Source: Hypsibius dujardini (taxonomy: Eukaryota > Tardigrada > Eutardigrada > Parachela > Hypsibiidae). Taken from it: a stretch of DNA of 40,520 nucleotides. Positions 30,738-40,520 of this stretch are shown piece after piece. The notes beneath the pieces were generated by a model, which was not told the origin of the DNA, did not search any database, and saw only the letters and a list, made by a program, of their open reading frames with translations. The stretch's first letter is position 1, and each line of letters opens with the position of its first letter. A program made the position numbers and the translations under genes. Location: the NCBI GenBank assembly GCA_001579985.1, contig LRSR01012545.1, positions 1 to 40,520 on the forward strand. The letters are read 5' to 3'.

Positions 30738-32648
30738 AGAGAGCGGTCATTAAAGAGGTCAAACATAAAGGTAGGATGTCTGCAGGCGTGGCACGATTTC
30801 TCGACGAAAAACGTTAATCGGAACACATGTTATTATGGCGGTGTTCCGATTAACGTTTTTCGTCGAGAAATCGTGCCATGGCTGTAGACATCACGGTTCA
30901 CGGCACACGCACGCAGGGACAGTATATATGGGCATGCGAGGTGGTAGATGAGAGGGAGAGAGCTCTCATCTCGCGGGATGAGAATAATACCTGGGTCTGC
31001 ACAAGGGAGGAGAAGGTGCGAATTTCAGAGAAGGTGGTGGTGCGGAAGCTGCCGCGACCGGCCGATTTGCGCGCTTCACGCTGACCGAAGAACGAAAATG
31101 AGAGAAAAGTGGGGAAGAATTGATTATTATTTTAAAAAGGGTAAGAACTGGATTAGCTATGGGAAAGCAGCTCAAATAGTTGGGTAGTTTGGCGGGATGA
31201 TCGCGGAAGGAATGAAGGCAGGGGGGGGGGGAAGATGGTGAAAATAAAAAGTGCTGAGCGCGGGAAAGCTTTCACTTTTGACCGAAACTTATGTCTCTGT
31301 ATTCCACGCAGTCTTACAAAAATCTATCGTATTGTCAGAAAAGGGTTATAAAACGTGGGCTTTTTTTCATTTTACTTTGTTTTCGTGTCATTTTTATGTT
31401 CGTCACTTGAAAACGAAGATTATGGTATACACATACATCAATTCAGTTTCCTAACGGATATAACGCTTAGTCGTGCACTATTCGAGGGGGAGTTCGATAT
31501 TGGTGCATGAATATCATGGAGGAAACCATACCTTGCTTTCCTTTTTCGCGAGGGTACTAAGCCTGTGAACGTTCCAGATTTTCGCGAACATCGAGCCGTA
31601 GGAAAGGGTGAATCCGATCATGAGAATCCATACTCGAGCCTGTGTACAAAAAAGAAAAGGAGTGACGTCATGGATGTCTAGCGCAGGACCAAATTAACGT
31701 ACCAACTATCGTATGATAATTTTAATCGCACGATACCTGACACAACCATGGGTAGAGATTATCCGGAGAGAAGAAACGATCTGCCCATGGACAAATCTCA
31801 TTAAATTACTAGTACTGGGATACAAAGTGGGTGTGTTCACTGGTAGGAATGAGAGCTCATACAGTCAACGACAAGATTGAGTACACTGGAGGGTCCGGGG
31901 AATGGGCAAAAGAGGCGGGGCAGGGGGTGGTTCAAACAATCGAACAATCAACCACCTGACCTGCAGCGGTTGCTTTGTTCCTGTTTTCTTCCATATTCAA
32001 ACATACGACCCCCTGCTCCGCCCCTTTTGCCCATACCCCGGACCCTCCAGTGTACTCAATCTTCTCGTTGGTTGTACTCGCAGCTCATGCATGACGAGAA
32101 TTTACCTCTGTCGTTTTCTTTATTCTGGACGTTGTCCGATTCCAGACCGAGCAGGAATACCGTGACTAAGCAAAGCATGATCCCAATCAACATCAGATTG
32201 TTCGTATTTGGATGCGACATTTGGATAAGTCTGCAATGAATTATTTGATTATTTGACGGTGGAATTGTTGTTTCGGGCAAGTGCATGAGCGGATAGTAGG
32301 AGAACCTTCGCATTCGGTGGGTGATGTTGAAGATGAGGCAACAGATGGCGAGGAGAATTCCAAAGGCCGCTAGAGACACCATCGACCAGAAGAGGAAACG
32401 ATCCAGTGTTCGGAGCTGCTGAATCATCTGGGTCTCATCTCGCGGGTGCTTCCCGCCCACCCAGTGCTCCTTGAAGCCGGCGCGGAAGTTGATGACATCT
32501 TTGTAGGGGTCGTAGAAGCCGAGGATGCTGTAGACGCCGTTGTGCATCTGTTCGATTTGTGTCTCGGCAATGCGATCACCCTCAGAAGTGAAAGACACCC
32601 GGCCCTGAGAAGAGAACAAACATTTTGTCTTGAGTTTGAGTTATGTCT

Positions 32649-32705
<57 letters not shown>

Positions 32706-34800
32706 TGTGTCTGTGTCTGTGTCTGTGTCTGTGTTTGTGCCTTTTTCATTTCTGAAGCGTTCAATGTACAACTTTACCGAGACTCCTTCGAATGTTGTGT
32801 TCTGCATGGAATCATACAGAACGCCCTTTGTGAATTCATCTGAGTACGTGAAATCTTCCAGAAGTTTCCCATGCTTGGCCAATTCAATGATTGTCCTATT
32901 GAAGGCGATCGCAATCGCCCACACAGCGTCATACGCGAGCGGTGATTCCACATAACCCGGAGTTTGTTGGGGACTGCCTTTCAATTTTGGGTGTAATGCC
33001 GCGAAGAAATCATCCGTTGACTGTGAATAAAATCATTTTCCTCAATACATTTCGTCAAAAATGAGATTAGAAGAAAGACAAACACCACTACATATTGGCA
33101 GAGCGCAATCAAAAACGAACTGTAGTAGACACAGGGACAAACATGGATACAGATACGATGTAGACACACGCACAGGCACAAACACAGACACAGACACAGA
33201 CATAGACACAGGTCTAGTCACCCTAGAATCATACCATTCCAGATATCGTCGTAACATTGTTAAGGTTGCGTTGTAGTGACTCGGTAGTCAAATGGCCTTC
33301 CAAAGCGACACGCAATTCGTCGGCCGTGCAGTTGACGCTAGGATCGAGCACCTCGAACCAGTTGTCGGCGTACCAACCGATAATCAGCCAGACAACTCGT
33401 TTGCCGTAAAGATTGTTCTTGTAGGCTTCACAAAACACTTTCCTGGCGGGAGTCTCATAGAAAAGGCCCACAATGATACGGGCATCTGAGCGATTGAGAT
33501 TGCGCACAGCCTCTGATGGATCCTTCAGGAATGACTGCCGGGTTACAATGTCGATGTTTGCGATCTTACATAAACGTTCCAAATCTTCGACGTTCTAGAA
33601 AAGAATTCCTATATTACTGTAGTCACGCAAATGACAACAAGTTTCGACGTTCTACAGGCAGGCAGACACAGGCAAAAAGGGCAGAGATAAAGACGAACAG
33701 ATAAATATACAGACAGACAGACAGACAGACAGACAATACCTCAGATAGGCATTACTATGAGACAATCCCTCAAACAACCAGGCACGAAAGTAGAAAAATT
33801 GTCAGACAGACATGGGCAATAACACTAGCGGAGTTACCTAGACACCTAGACTCACAGACTTGTTGAGGCTTTCAGGGTCTGTGATGGTACTTACGGAGAC
33901 AAATACTTCCTCTGCTTCCTGGATGATATTGATTTTCGTCCAGCCGTAGTGCTTAAAGAGTTGCACGTACGCGGGGTTGTTCAAGTTGGCCGACGGGTGG
34001 GTACGAAAGAACGTGGTGAACCGCTTGCGGTCTGAAAGAGCCGGGGAACTGGAACCGTACGACATCTGAAAGCCGTATTGAGAAAAACCTCAGCTCCTCT
34101 TTTCACGGTCACTGTTATTATTGTTAAAAAAACAGGACTAGCGAAATACCACAATTAAATTCCACATTTTGGCAGCCTCCGCAATGGTGGTCGTGACTGT
34201 CGAACAGCCCGGACCGAGCAGCATAATCTTCTGTGGTGGGTTGTACAGCAGATCGTAGAGAATTGTGATACCCTTACCCGGTTCGCACTAAAACAAATCA
34301 AACTGAGCATTCGGAAAAAACGGATTCAGACAGCCACTGTACAGTCCCAGACATAGATTCTGACGCACACACAGACACAGACACAGACACAGACACAGAC
34401 ACACGATAGACTCAGACATCATAGACACAAGCTCTTTATGGGTACCTCGCTGTCGTTCCAATGAAGAACGAGTCGATAGCCAGGAAGCAGGTCGGATTGA
34501 GTATTCACGTGCTCTAATGCCATCTCCGCTGCAGGATAACAACCCACGCCTCCTGCCCATCCTCCCTCACCCTTAATCGGGAAGATGCCTAAACACACCA
34601 AAATTGTTTTAACCTACTCGAAAACTGTATATCTTAACGTACTACATCGTGTATATCCCTATGATAAACAGACGTCAAAAAGGAAGACCAAAGACATACT
34701 AACCTGCTAGTACCAGGTCCTTCAGGCCTTCGGTGGTGGGCAACCTGGTGCTGATGGTGACGCAAGCCAGCAGAAGCAGCACGGACTGGTACTGGTGCAT
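28099..34800 (-). CDS. GABBR1: GABA-B receptor subunit 1 (class C GPCR)
   Basis: Minus-strand exons: 34800-34704, 34588-34446, 34287-34150, 34065-33895, 33594-33235, 33020-32778, 32604-32306, 32230-32106, 31639-31532, 30107-29903, 29553-29426, 28931-28803, 28562-28422, 28308-28099. Signal peptide, Venus-flytrap domain (about 30-460), seven helices, coiled-coil tail. GABA-contact residues of the GABA-B1 type are all kept: W43 (GGWAGG), S109 (GCSTV), S131/S132 (YGSSSP), H149 (FRTHPS), Y229 (GLFYET), W257 (IGWYADNW), E328 (VESPLAYD). So this is the ligand-binding subunit, which normally pairs with GABA-B2 and signals through Gi/o. The tail helix ([18 protein letters not shown]) would serve that pairing. 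Oddity: exon 32230-32106 ends in phase 1 but 31639-31532 needs phase 0, and the expected cysteine before the third helix is absent, so a small exon is missing. The stop TAA (28099) overlaps a GTAAGT donor, so a longer tail is possible. Confidence 0.95.
28643..28787. mobile_element. Short MITE-like inverted repeat in GABA-B1 intron
   Basis: Arms 28643-28709 and 28725-28787 are inverted copies (GTCTCGATCAGTTGGTGCTG and its complement), with a loop of about 15 bp. The right arm ends 15 bp from the donor of exon 28931-28803. Confidence 0.75.
28979..29177. repeat. 60-bp tandem repeat in GABA-B1 intron
   Basis: Just over three copies of a unit of about 60 bp beginning AAATCCCCTATA and holding CGAATAAAATTTACGTAAAA. 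It is open on the minus strand but carries no sign of being coding. Confidence 0.9.
30109..30138 (-). repeat. (TG)n tract forming the 3' splice site of a GABA-B1 exon
   Basis: On the minus strand about 14 TG units run directly into TAG|AAAGTGGAG, the acceptor of exon 30107-29903. The repeat takes the place of a polypyrimidine tract. Confidence 0.85.
30681..30736. repeat. (CAGG)n microsatellite in GABA-B1 intron
   Basis: CAGG tetramers with one AAACAGG interruption, 40 bp from the hairpin at 30775. Confidence 0.95.
30775..30892. repeat. Near-perfect hairpin, 52-bp arms, in GABA-B1 intron
   Basis: Arms 30775-30826 and 30841-30892 differ at about three positions and enclose a 14-base loop. The stem includes CGATTTCTCGACGAAAAACG. 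Either strand's RNA would fold into one long hairpin. Confidence 0.85.
31866..32070. mobile_element. MITE with GGGCAAAAGAGGCGGGGCAG arms, copy 2, in GABA-B1 intron
   Basis: Ends CAACGACAAGATTGAGTACA and its complement; arms continue through CTGGAGGGTCCGGGGAATGG into the same GGGCAAAAGRGGCGGGGCAGG core as the element at 21238-21448. 205 bp. It begins 36 bp from the donor of exon 32230-32106. Confidence 0.85.
32642..32740. repeat. (GT)n and GTGTCT array in GABA-B1 intron
   Basis: Long GT run flanked by GTGTCT hexamers between exons 33020-32778 and 32604-32306. Smaller ACAGAC arrays lie in other introns of this gene at 33163-33210 and 34365-34404, and an ACAG array at 33713-33736. Confidence 0.95.
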
Positions 34801-35376
34801 TCTATCTGACATCATTTTGATGAGGTATTACGGGAAAAAGTTGTTAATAAAGTTTGGCCATTGCATTTTCAGGGTTAGCCAAAAATGTGTTCAGCTGTGT
34901 GAACGATGTGTTTGTAATAGTTTTTATGAGTGTGTTAGACGAAGCGACGGGCACAAAAAACATGATGAAGCTCCCCGCGCTCTGTCCTCCTTCTCGACAC
35001 TCTCGAGAGCGTGTCGCTCTCTCCTCTACGTCATGCAGCCAGGGAAAGGAGGCCTGAGGCGCACATGAAGTCGTTTTCGAGAAGCGCGTTTGGGAGTATC
35101 GATTATCCACGGTTCCGGTGGCTCTCGTTCTCTTTCAACACTCGCCTCCGCTGGTCCCGTATATGCGATCGTGGGCTCTCCGGGCGGTTATGAGTTGAGT
35201 GTTGGGATTTCATGGTATGTCGAGGTTCCAGACGTAAAACGACTGCTCTGAAGCATGAGTATATGAAGTGGTAAACAAGGATCTTTAGCGCGAACGCATT
35301 TGAACGTTGTTTTTCTCATTTTATGCTTGCAACAAACAGAGACTGATACGTGTATTTGTCAGTGAAGGTTTATGCC

Positions 35377-35450
35377 CGTGTCTGTGTCTGTGTCTGTGTC
35401 TGTGTCTGTGTCTGTGTCTGTGTCTGTGTCTGTGTCTGTGTCTGTGTCTA
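35377..35450. repeat. GTGTCT hexamer array
   Basis: About twelve perfect hexamers; complement of the ACAGAC unit seen in the GT11 introns. Confidence 0.95.
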
Positions 35451-36312
35451 TGGCGGTGTCTGTAGCTATTTCTTTTTCTCTGTCTCTGCCTCGGTCTCTG
35501 CATTGGTCACGGTCTCCGGATGCTGTGTCTGTGATCTGAGTGTATGAGTCACACTCACATTCTTTTGCATTTTGGCATTAGGGTGTATCTGTTTGTCTTC
35601 CGCCTGTATTCCTTTATAATGATTGAATTCAACCAAAGTGTTAAATAAATATTTTCTTCCTCGAAGACCTTTGAATCAGCTATTTTTAAGATGACTCAAC
35701 CGTGAACCGTTTCTATTGCATGGAAGCACCTTAACGTGCGTACCCTACATGTAAATTAGCCGGGTCGGCAGGAACTCAACCTTTTCCTCGAACTTCCAAC
35801 TTGTCCGTGAACTATGGACTATCCTTTGCGGGGGTCTAGCCAGTTTCATCGTAGCCGTGACGGAAACCTGTGTGTTTGGATTCCAGGCAGCCATGCAATG
35901 CTTCCGCAGATGGTTTCTGTTTATTACGTCTTTCGTACTGACGATTCCTTAACCACTCATGCACATTTGAAGGTATTACATAGTATGGGACGGGAAGGCA
36001 GATCAGTGTAGCACCCACCAGCAATGATTAATTAAAGACTCCCGCAGGCCAGGGATATGTAAATTGAACGGCACCTTACTTTCTGCAATGACGCACGGAA
36101 GGATCTTCCTCTACTGTAATACGCGAGCAGCAAAATTGCGAACCAAATTAAAGAATTTATATGATTCTTTCACACTGTTGTATTGGACTGTATGTATGCT
36201 GTCTGACTAACTATATACTGTCAGTCTGTTTGTCTGTCCGTCTGACTGATTTCATGTACTGACTGACTGTATGCCGTCTGCTCACTATCTGACTGTATAC
36301 TGTCTGTTTGTT

Positions 36313-36350
36313 TGTCTGCCTGTTTGTCTGTTTGTCTGTCTGTCTGTCTA

Positions 36351-36391
<41 letters not shown>

Positions 36392-36392
36392 A
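36313..36392. repeat. CTGT tetramer array
   Basis: CTGT units, perfect over the last 40 bp, flanked by degenerate CTGACTGTATACTGT sequence. Confidence 0.95.
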
Positions 36393-37470
36393 TGGCTGAC
36401 TATATAATGCTTGGCTTGTATGTCGACGATACATTGTTTATATGTATGGACTGATGGTACTGCCAATTGTGTCTTTACTGTATACTGTCTGATCGACTAT
36501 GCGCTACCAGACTGTCCGATATAAGTCGCATCATTTTTCTTAGCATTGCGGTAAGACATCTCGTAGGATAATGGCACGGCTTGTGACTCCGCTTTTGACT
36601 AGAATTCGACTGCATTCTCGCACCCATCATATCATATGGTAGAGAGACGATTAGAATTATGCGCCAAAATTAGTCTTCTCCGGTCGAATTTGAAACGTTT
36701 TCTTTTCTTGATTTCAAAAGCTCGCCTTTATTCACTAAGCCCTAATTCTTGCTCGAAAATTAAGCAATTCCAAACCAGCGCCCATATTATTAATCTGTGC
36801 CAGAGCAAAACAACACCCATACACATCCTCTGCGTCATTATGGGAATGTGTACGAAGAAAGGCTTTCCAACACCAAGAACACTCGCTAAACACGCGAGCG
36901 AGTGGGCGAAAGAGAGAGAGAGAGAGAGATAAACACGAAATCGTCGTAAAAGAAAAAGAAAAAAGAAGAGCTGAGGAAAAACACCACTACGTGCGTCGAA
37001 CATCGACGAACCCGAAAAACATCTCCCTCATCTTCCCACACACACAGTGTGCCGCATACGCAGTATGGCCATTGTCTTCGTCCGCGCCCGTTCTTCCCAC
37101 TCACACACTCACACAAGCACAGACGTGGCATTGTAGTTTCAGGCCCGTGTGGCACCTTGCCTGAAAACGCGCTCTATTCTACGAAATATATAATCCAGAC
37201 ATCACGACTTCCGGCAGTGATCGAGCCTCAGTCACGGCAATTAAATCGGGATTAAGGGTGGAAAAAGAGTCAGGCAGATAGAGAACGCTCGTTCTTGCAG
37301 TATGAACCGAAAGGCGCGACGTACTCAGCAATTAACGACGACGGAGAACGGCCAATTAGTCACACGCACCCACAGGTTCGCAGACAATTCCTCGGCGGGG
37401 GAAATCAATTGGCGAAATCATGTCTGGATACATTTCCTGTCGTTTGTTGTCCGTGTGTCTGTCTATGCAA

Positions 37471-38952
37471 TTAAACCACCGGCACGGCCGACGACAGGTT
37501 CACCTTGGCAGGCGATGGGAGCATGGTGGTTGAAGTGGGGACCTGCACCGCGGTCGGGGAGGTCTCCATCGACGGGGCGGACAGGAGCTGGGTGTAGAGG
37601 TCGAATTTCAAGAACCGCGGGTAGACATCTTTCTCCAGCACGTGCCGGACCCTCCGCTGGGCGTGGTCGAAACAGTGCCGGTTGGGGTTGGCCAGGTTGG
37701 TCACGGTGGTGGCGCGGGTGATGGAGTCGAGGTTGACCTCGCGTGGCGCCTCGACGCGGACGAATTCGTCGTAGATTTTCTGCGCCTTAGCCGTGATCTT
37801 GCGGTGGCCGTGCGGGTCGAGCCGCTTGAACTTCTCACAGGCGAGGTAGAAGGCGAGGTTCTCTTCGTTGTACTCCAGCTGGAGGAAGGTCCGAAAGAGA
37901 GTCGTGCCATCTGGAAGAAAAAAGGTTTGTGAGTGCACGATACATCGGCTAAAAAGTTAGCTCCATCCAAAGTCAAGTTATAATTCAAATTCCAGGGAGA
38001 AATATCCAGATCATTATACATGTACAGTTAACTAAAGGTGCGGCAAATGTGAGCACGTGACCCTTCATCCCGGAAATTGTAGGTCCCGTGCGTGCGGACT
38101 TACCAGCAACGGAAAGGAGAACCAATTTTCACGGAAAACAATTACGGCAATTAATTTGACGTTCCGATTAGCAAGGTTGAATCGTGGCAGAAATGGTTAA
38201 TTAACCTGGTAACAGTTTTCAGTTTTAACCGATCCTGAGCATCGGGTGAACAAGGTAAATTCCAGACCAATCAATTGCTAATTGCTAATATGGTAAAACA
38301 GGGAAAAAGATCATTTTCACGACAAATAATTTGTCATTCCGATGCACAAATTCACACAAAAATGTGTTACTTCAGTTCATAATGAGATTTTGCCGATTGG
38401 ACCAGACAGCAAATAGAACAATCACTCAGGCAAACAATGAGTTTTAAGGCAAATTAGTCAGACAAAGAGACAGACACCAGCACAGCCAACAGACAGACAC
38501 AAACTACGGCTTTCAAACAGTCACAGGCATGGGCATCGTTAAGACAGACACAACTCTGGGTTGACTGTCAGACATGAAAATTTACCTCCGATATTCTGAA
38601 TTCTAACAATCTTCTTTGAAATAAAGCTCTTAAAAGTGACAAAATCCAAAGGCAATGAGAGAGAATTGTCTGCACTGAACTTACAGGTACTGGATAAGAG
38701 TGTATCGAACGATTCCTGCCAGCTCCTTGCGTCCTCCGGGGTCGGTCTGCTTGAGCTGACTCCACCGGCAATCGCGCCAGTTTTCGCGCATCGCGGCGAC
38801 TTCTGCTGCTGGTGCTTCAGCACCGAATCGGTATTCCGTCGGACCATCTGCTTGAGGCGTTGCTTCACTGACTTCTCCACCGCTTCCGTTTCCGAGTGCG
38901 ACCGGGTGGACTTCTGCGCGGATGCAAGCCAAAGAAGGGAGAAAACGAACAT
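37471..38952 (-). CDS. RGS protein, R4-type (regulator of G-protein signalling)
   Basis: Two exons, 38952-38685 and 37910-37471 (phase 1 join), 235 residues. The split codon sits within SFDTLLSSTYGTTLFRTFL, the start of the RGS box; the box continues through EYNEENLAFYLACEKFK, KIYDEFVRVEAPREVNLDS and FDHAQRRVRHVLEKDVYPRF. That order and the near absence of other domains fit the small R4 class, which speeds GTP hydrolysis by Gi/Gq alpha subunits at the membrane. Upstream of the box a basic amphipathic stretch (VEKSVKQRLKQMVRRN) may be the membrane-binding helix. The asparagine pair of the Galpha contact (E-E-N) is kept. Start: first ATG after the TATA box; alternatively GCGCAG|AAG at 38924 is an acceptor and an earlier exon supplies the start. 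The Ser/Thr/Pro-rich tail of about 35 residues is unlike known relatives. Confidence 0.9.
37911..38684. other. Intron of the RGS gene
   Basis: AT-rich, 774 bp, no large repeat; a few AGACAGACAC words near 38458-38550. Confidence 0.7.
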
Positions 38953-39063
38953 GTGTAAGGACACGGGGATATGCGCAAGGGGTTGAGCGCGAAAAAGGGA
39001 AGAAGAGATGAATTTATGCCCAAATTCAAAATAACTATGGCGCCTCGTGGTCTGGCATCTACC

Positions 39064-39071
39064 TTTATATA
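39064..39071 (-). promoter_or_regulatory. TATA box of the RGS gene
   Basis: GCTATATAAAGG on the minus strand. A start site about 30 bp downstream would give a 5' UTR of about 85 nt with no ATG before 38952, which supports the chosen start. Confidence 0.55.
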
Positions 39072-39587
39072 GCACTACCCTCCTCCCAACGTGTAGTTCC
39101 CGGTTATACACAGCGCAAACTCAGCGGAATCTGTGTGCCGATTTGACGGTTCTTAAGGGTACCCGTATATCAGCATCACGCCCCGCGAGTCACGCGTAAA
39201 AATATGTCTTCATCAGCCCTAAATTTAAACCCGGAGACTGCGGGATTGACTGACTACTGTGACTACTGGGTAGACAGACAAGATAGTGCGTGTCGTATAT
39301 ACACGCGCGCTCGTATTGAAGAACTGACAGGTTGAAGAGCTGGACCGACGTCATTGGAAGTACTAGTAAATGGGGTAAAAATAGCGGGCACTCCGCTGTG
39401 CACGGCCTGGGTGGTGGTTTCTTTGAAAACTAAACGGCTGTTACTAATAACCGGCATCTCTCACTTGAAGCTTTGCAACTTCCATCCCGCCGTGTAAGTT
39501 AAATTCCAGCCGGAAGGCTCGCTCTCGTCAATAAAAGAACTTCTTTTAATCCTTTTCGATGGGTCCCCCCACACCATACTACGCGAA

Positions 39588-39692
39588 TTGCCTGTCTGTC
39601 ACTTTCTATCTATCTGTCTATCTGCCTGTCTGTCTGCCTGTCGCTCTATCTGTCTGCTTGTCTATCTGTCTATCTGTCTTTCTGTCTGTCTC

Positions 39693-39738
<46 letters not shown>

Positions 39739-39813
39739 CCCCTGTCTGTCTCTCTGTCTGTCTCTCTGTCTATTTTTCCTTCTGGCTTTCTGTCTGTCTG
39801 TCTACTTGGCTGT
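39588..39813. repeat. CTGT tetramer array
   Basis: CTGT units with CTAT, CTCT and CTGC variants over about 225 bp. Confidence 0.95.
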
Positions 39814-40411
39814 CGGTAAGACTTGCTGTGTCAGCGCCGGGGCCTGTACATGGATGAGACCTCACGCAGATGGCTAGCTTACAGGATTCGCTCTCCCAGT
39901 GACAGCAAACACGACTGCTTTCGAGGAAACAAATCGGCCTTTTCCAGCTCACTGGCGGGTAATCCCCGGTTCTTGAAAAGTATGGCTCACTTCGCTCGAG
40001 GGCTCTATTTTGCCTAGTCAATCTCGCCAGGTTGCGCGCGAGGAATTTATTTGTTCGTGAGGAATTTATCGCAATTGCGCTCTGGTGGTCTTTTTCAGCT
40101 CTCGGTTGTTTGTTATCATGAAATAGGTTTCCAGTAAACTGCGAGAAATCTCAACAAATTCAGTTTGTTATGCTACTGCGCAAAAAGGGACAAAGGGGTC
40201 ATTCGTATCGGCGCAATAAGGCAAATTGTCGTAATTGGCTTCCGTTTTAGAATTCATAGTTTGCTCTGTATTTGATAAAAAGCTGACGGCCACGACGTAA
40301 AGGGCTGACTGTATTACTATTATTCAAGGTTAATTGATTGAACACAATCATGATTAAACATAATTTAAACCAGGGCATTAGGACCAACTTGGACTGTAAC
40401 GTAATACTGTT

Positions 40412-40448
40412 CGTCTGCCTACCTGCCTGCCTATCTGTTTGGCTGTTT

Positions 40449-40499
<51 letters not shown>

Positions 40500-40520
40500 T
40501 TCTGTCTGTCTGTCTGTCTG
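40412..40520. repeat. CTGT tetramer array at window edge
   Basis: CTGC/CTAC variants pass into perfect CTGT units that continue past the end of the window. Confidence 0.95.

Larger units (their letters stand above)
34801..37470. other. Region between GABA-B1 start and RGS stop
   Basis: No gene recognised. Contains a GTGTCT hexamer array (35377-35450) and a CTGT tetramer array (36313-36392). A GAGA run at 36914-36929. Frames through these are repeat by-products. The GABA-B1 promoter should lie just above 34800, but I see no clear TATA box. Confidence 0.5.
39072..40520. other. Right end of window, no gene recognised
   Basis: Two large CTGT arrays occupy 39588-39813 and 40412-40520, the second running off the window edge. 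The sequence between them shows no coding signal. Confidence 0.5.

Noticed and set aside
30878-31187. Plus-strand frames after the hairpin
   Set aside because: They lie in a GABA-B1 intron, one starts in the hairpin arm, and neither shows homology or splice support.

Overview
This window is animal nuclear DNA, most likely from an invertebrate bilaterian. Genes are split by GT-AG introns, use the standard code and lie on both strands. Recognisable products are a voltage-gated K+ channel, a GABA-B receptor subunit, an RGS protein, a pair of rhodopsin-like GPCRs, two GT11 fucosyltransferase-like enzymes, a trypsin-like protease, an RBMX2-like splicing protein and a small LYR protein. Nothing in the sequence names the phylum, so I leave it open. 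Exon joins below were worked out by hand from splice signals, codon phase and homology.

Layout. 129-2125 (+): 3' end of a Kv-type channel gene. 2403-2859 (-): tail of an unknown multi-pass membrane protein, convergent with it. 4605-7040 and 8190-9970 (+): tandem duplicated GT11-like genes with identical exon architecture. 11005-12021 (+): a single-exon, arginine/serine/proline-rich protein I do not recognise, behind a clear TATA box. 12389-15100 (-): a trypsin-like protease and, just upstream on the same strand, a secreted LysM exon; the two are splice-phase compatible and may be one gene. 15622-16916 (-): RBMX2-like gene with a repeat-expanded tail. 17011-17211 (-): LYR-motif microprotein ending about 95 bp before the RBMX2 start. 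19055-20936 and 24036-25766 (-): paralogous three-exon class A GPCRs, with a broken LINE fragment and several inverted-repeat elements between them. 28099-34800 (-): a nearly complete GABA-B1-type receptor in at least 14 exons. 37471-38952 (-): an R4-type RGS protein with its own TATA box.

The neural signalling genes (Kv, GPCRs, GABA-B1, RGS) are neighbours, but the sequence shows no co-regulation. GABA-B receptors signal through Gi/o and RGS R4 proteins switch off Gi/q, so the last two could act in one pathway; that is inference.

The window is rich in simple repeats of two related units, ACAG and ACAGAC, mostly inside introns, and in MITE-like inverted repeats (at least seven). Two MITEs share the same GC-rich arm; one lies in a GABA-B1 intron where my exon model has a phase gap.

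The points most worth testing are the possible LysM-trypsin fusion, the LYR/RBMX2 pair with a trans-splice-like acceptor between them, the unknown repeat-motif protein at 11005, the Kv channel with a silent-subunit-like S6, and the 52-bp-arm hairpin in a GABA-B1 intron.
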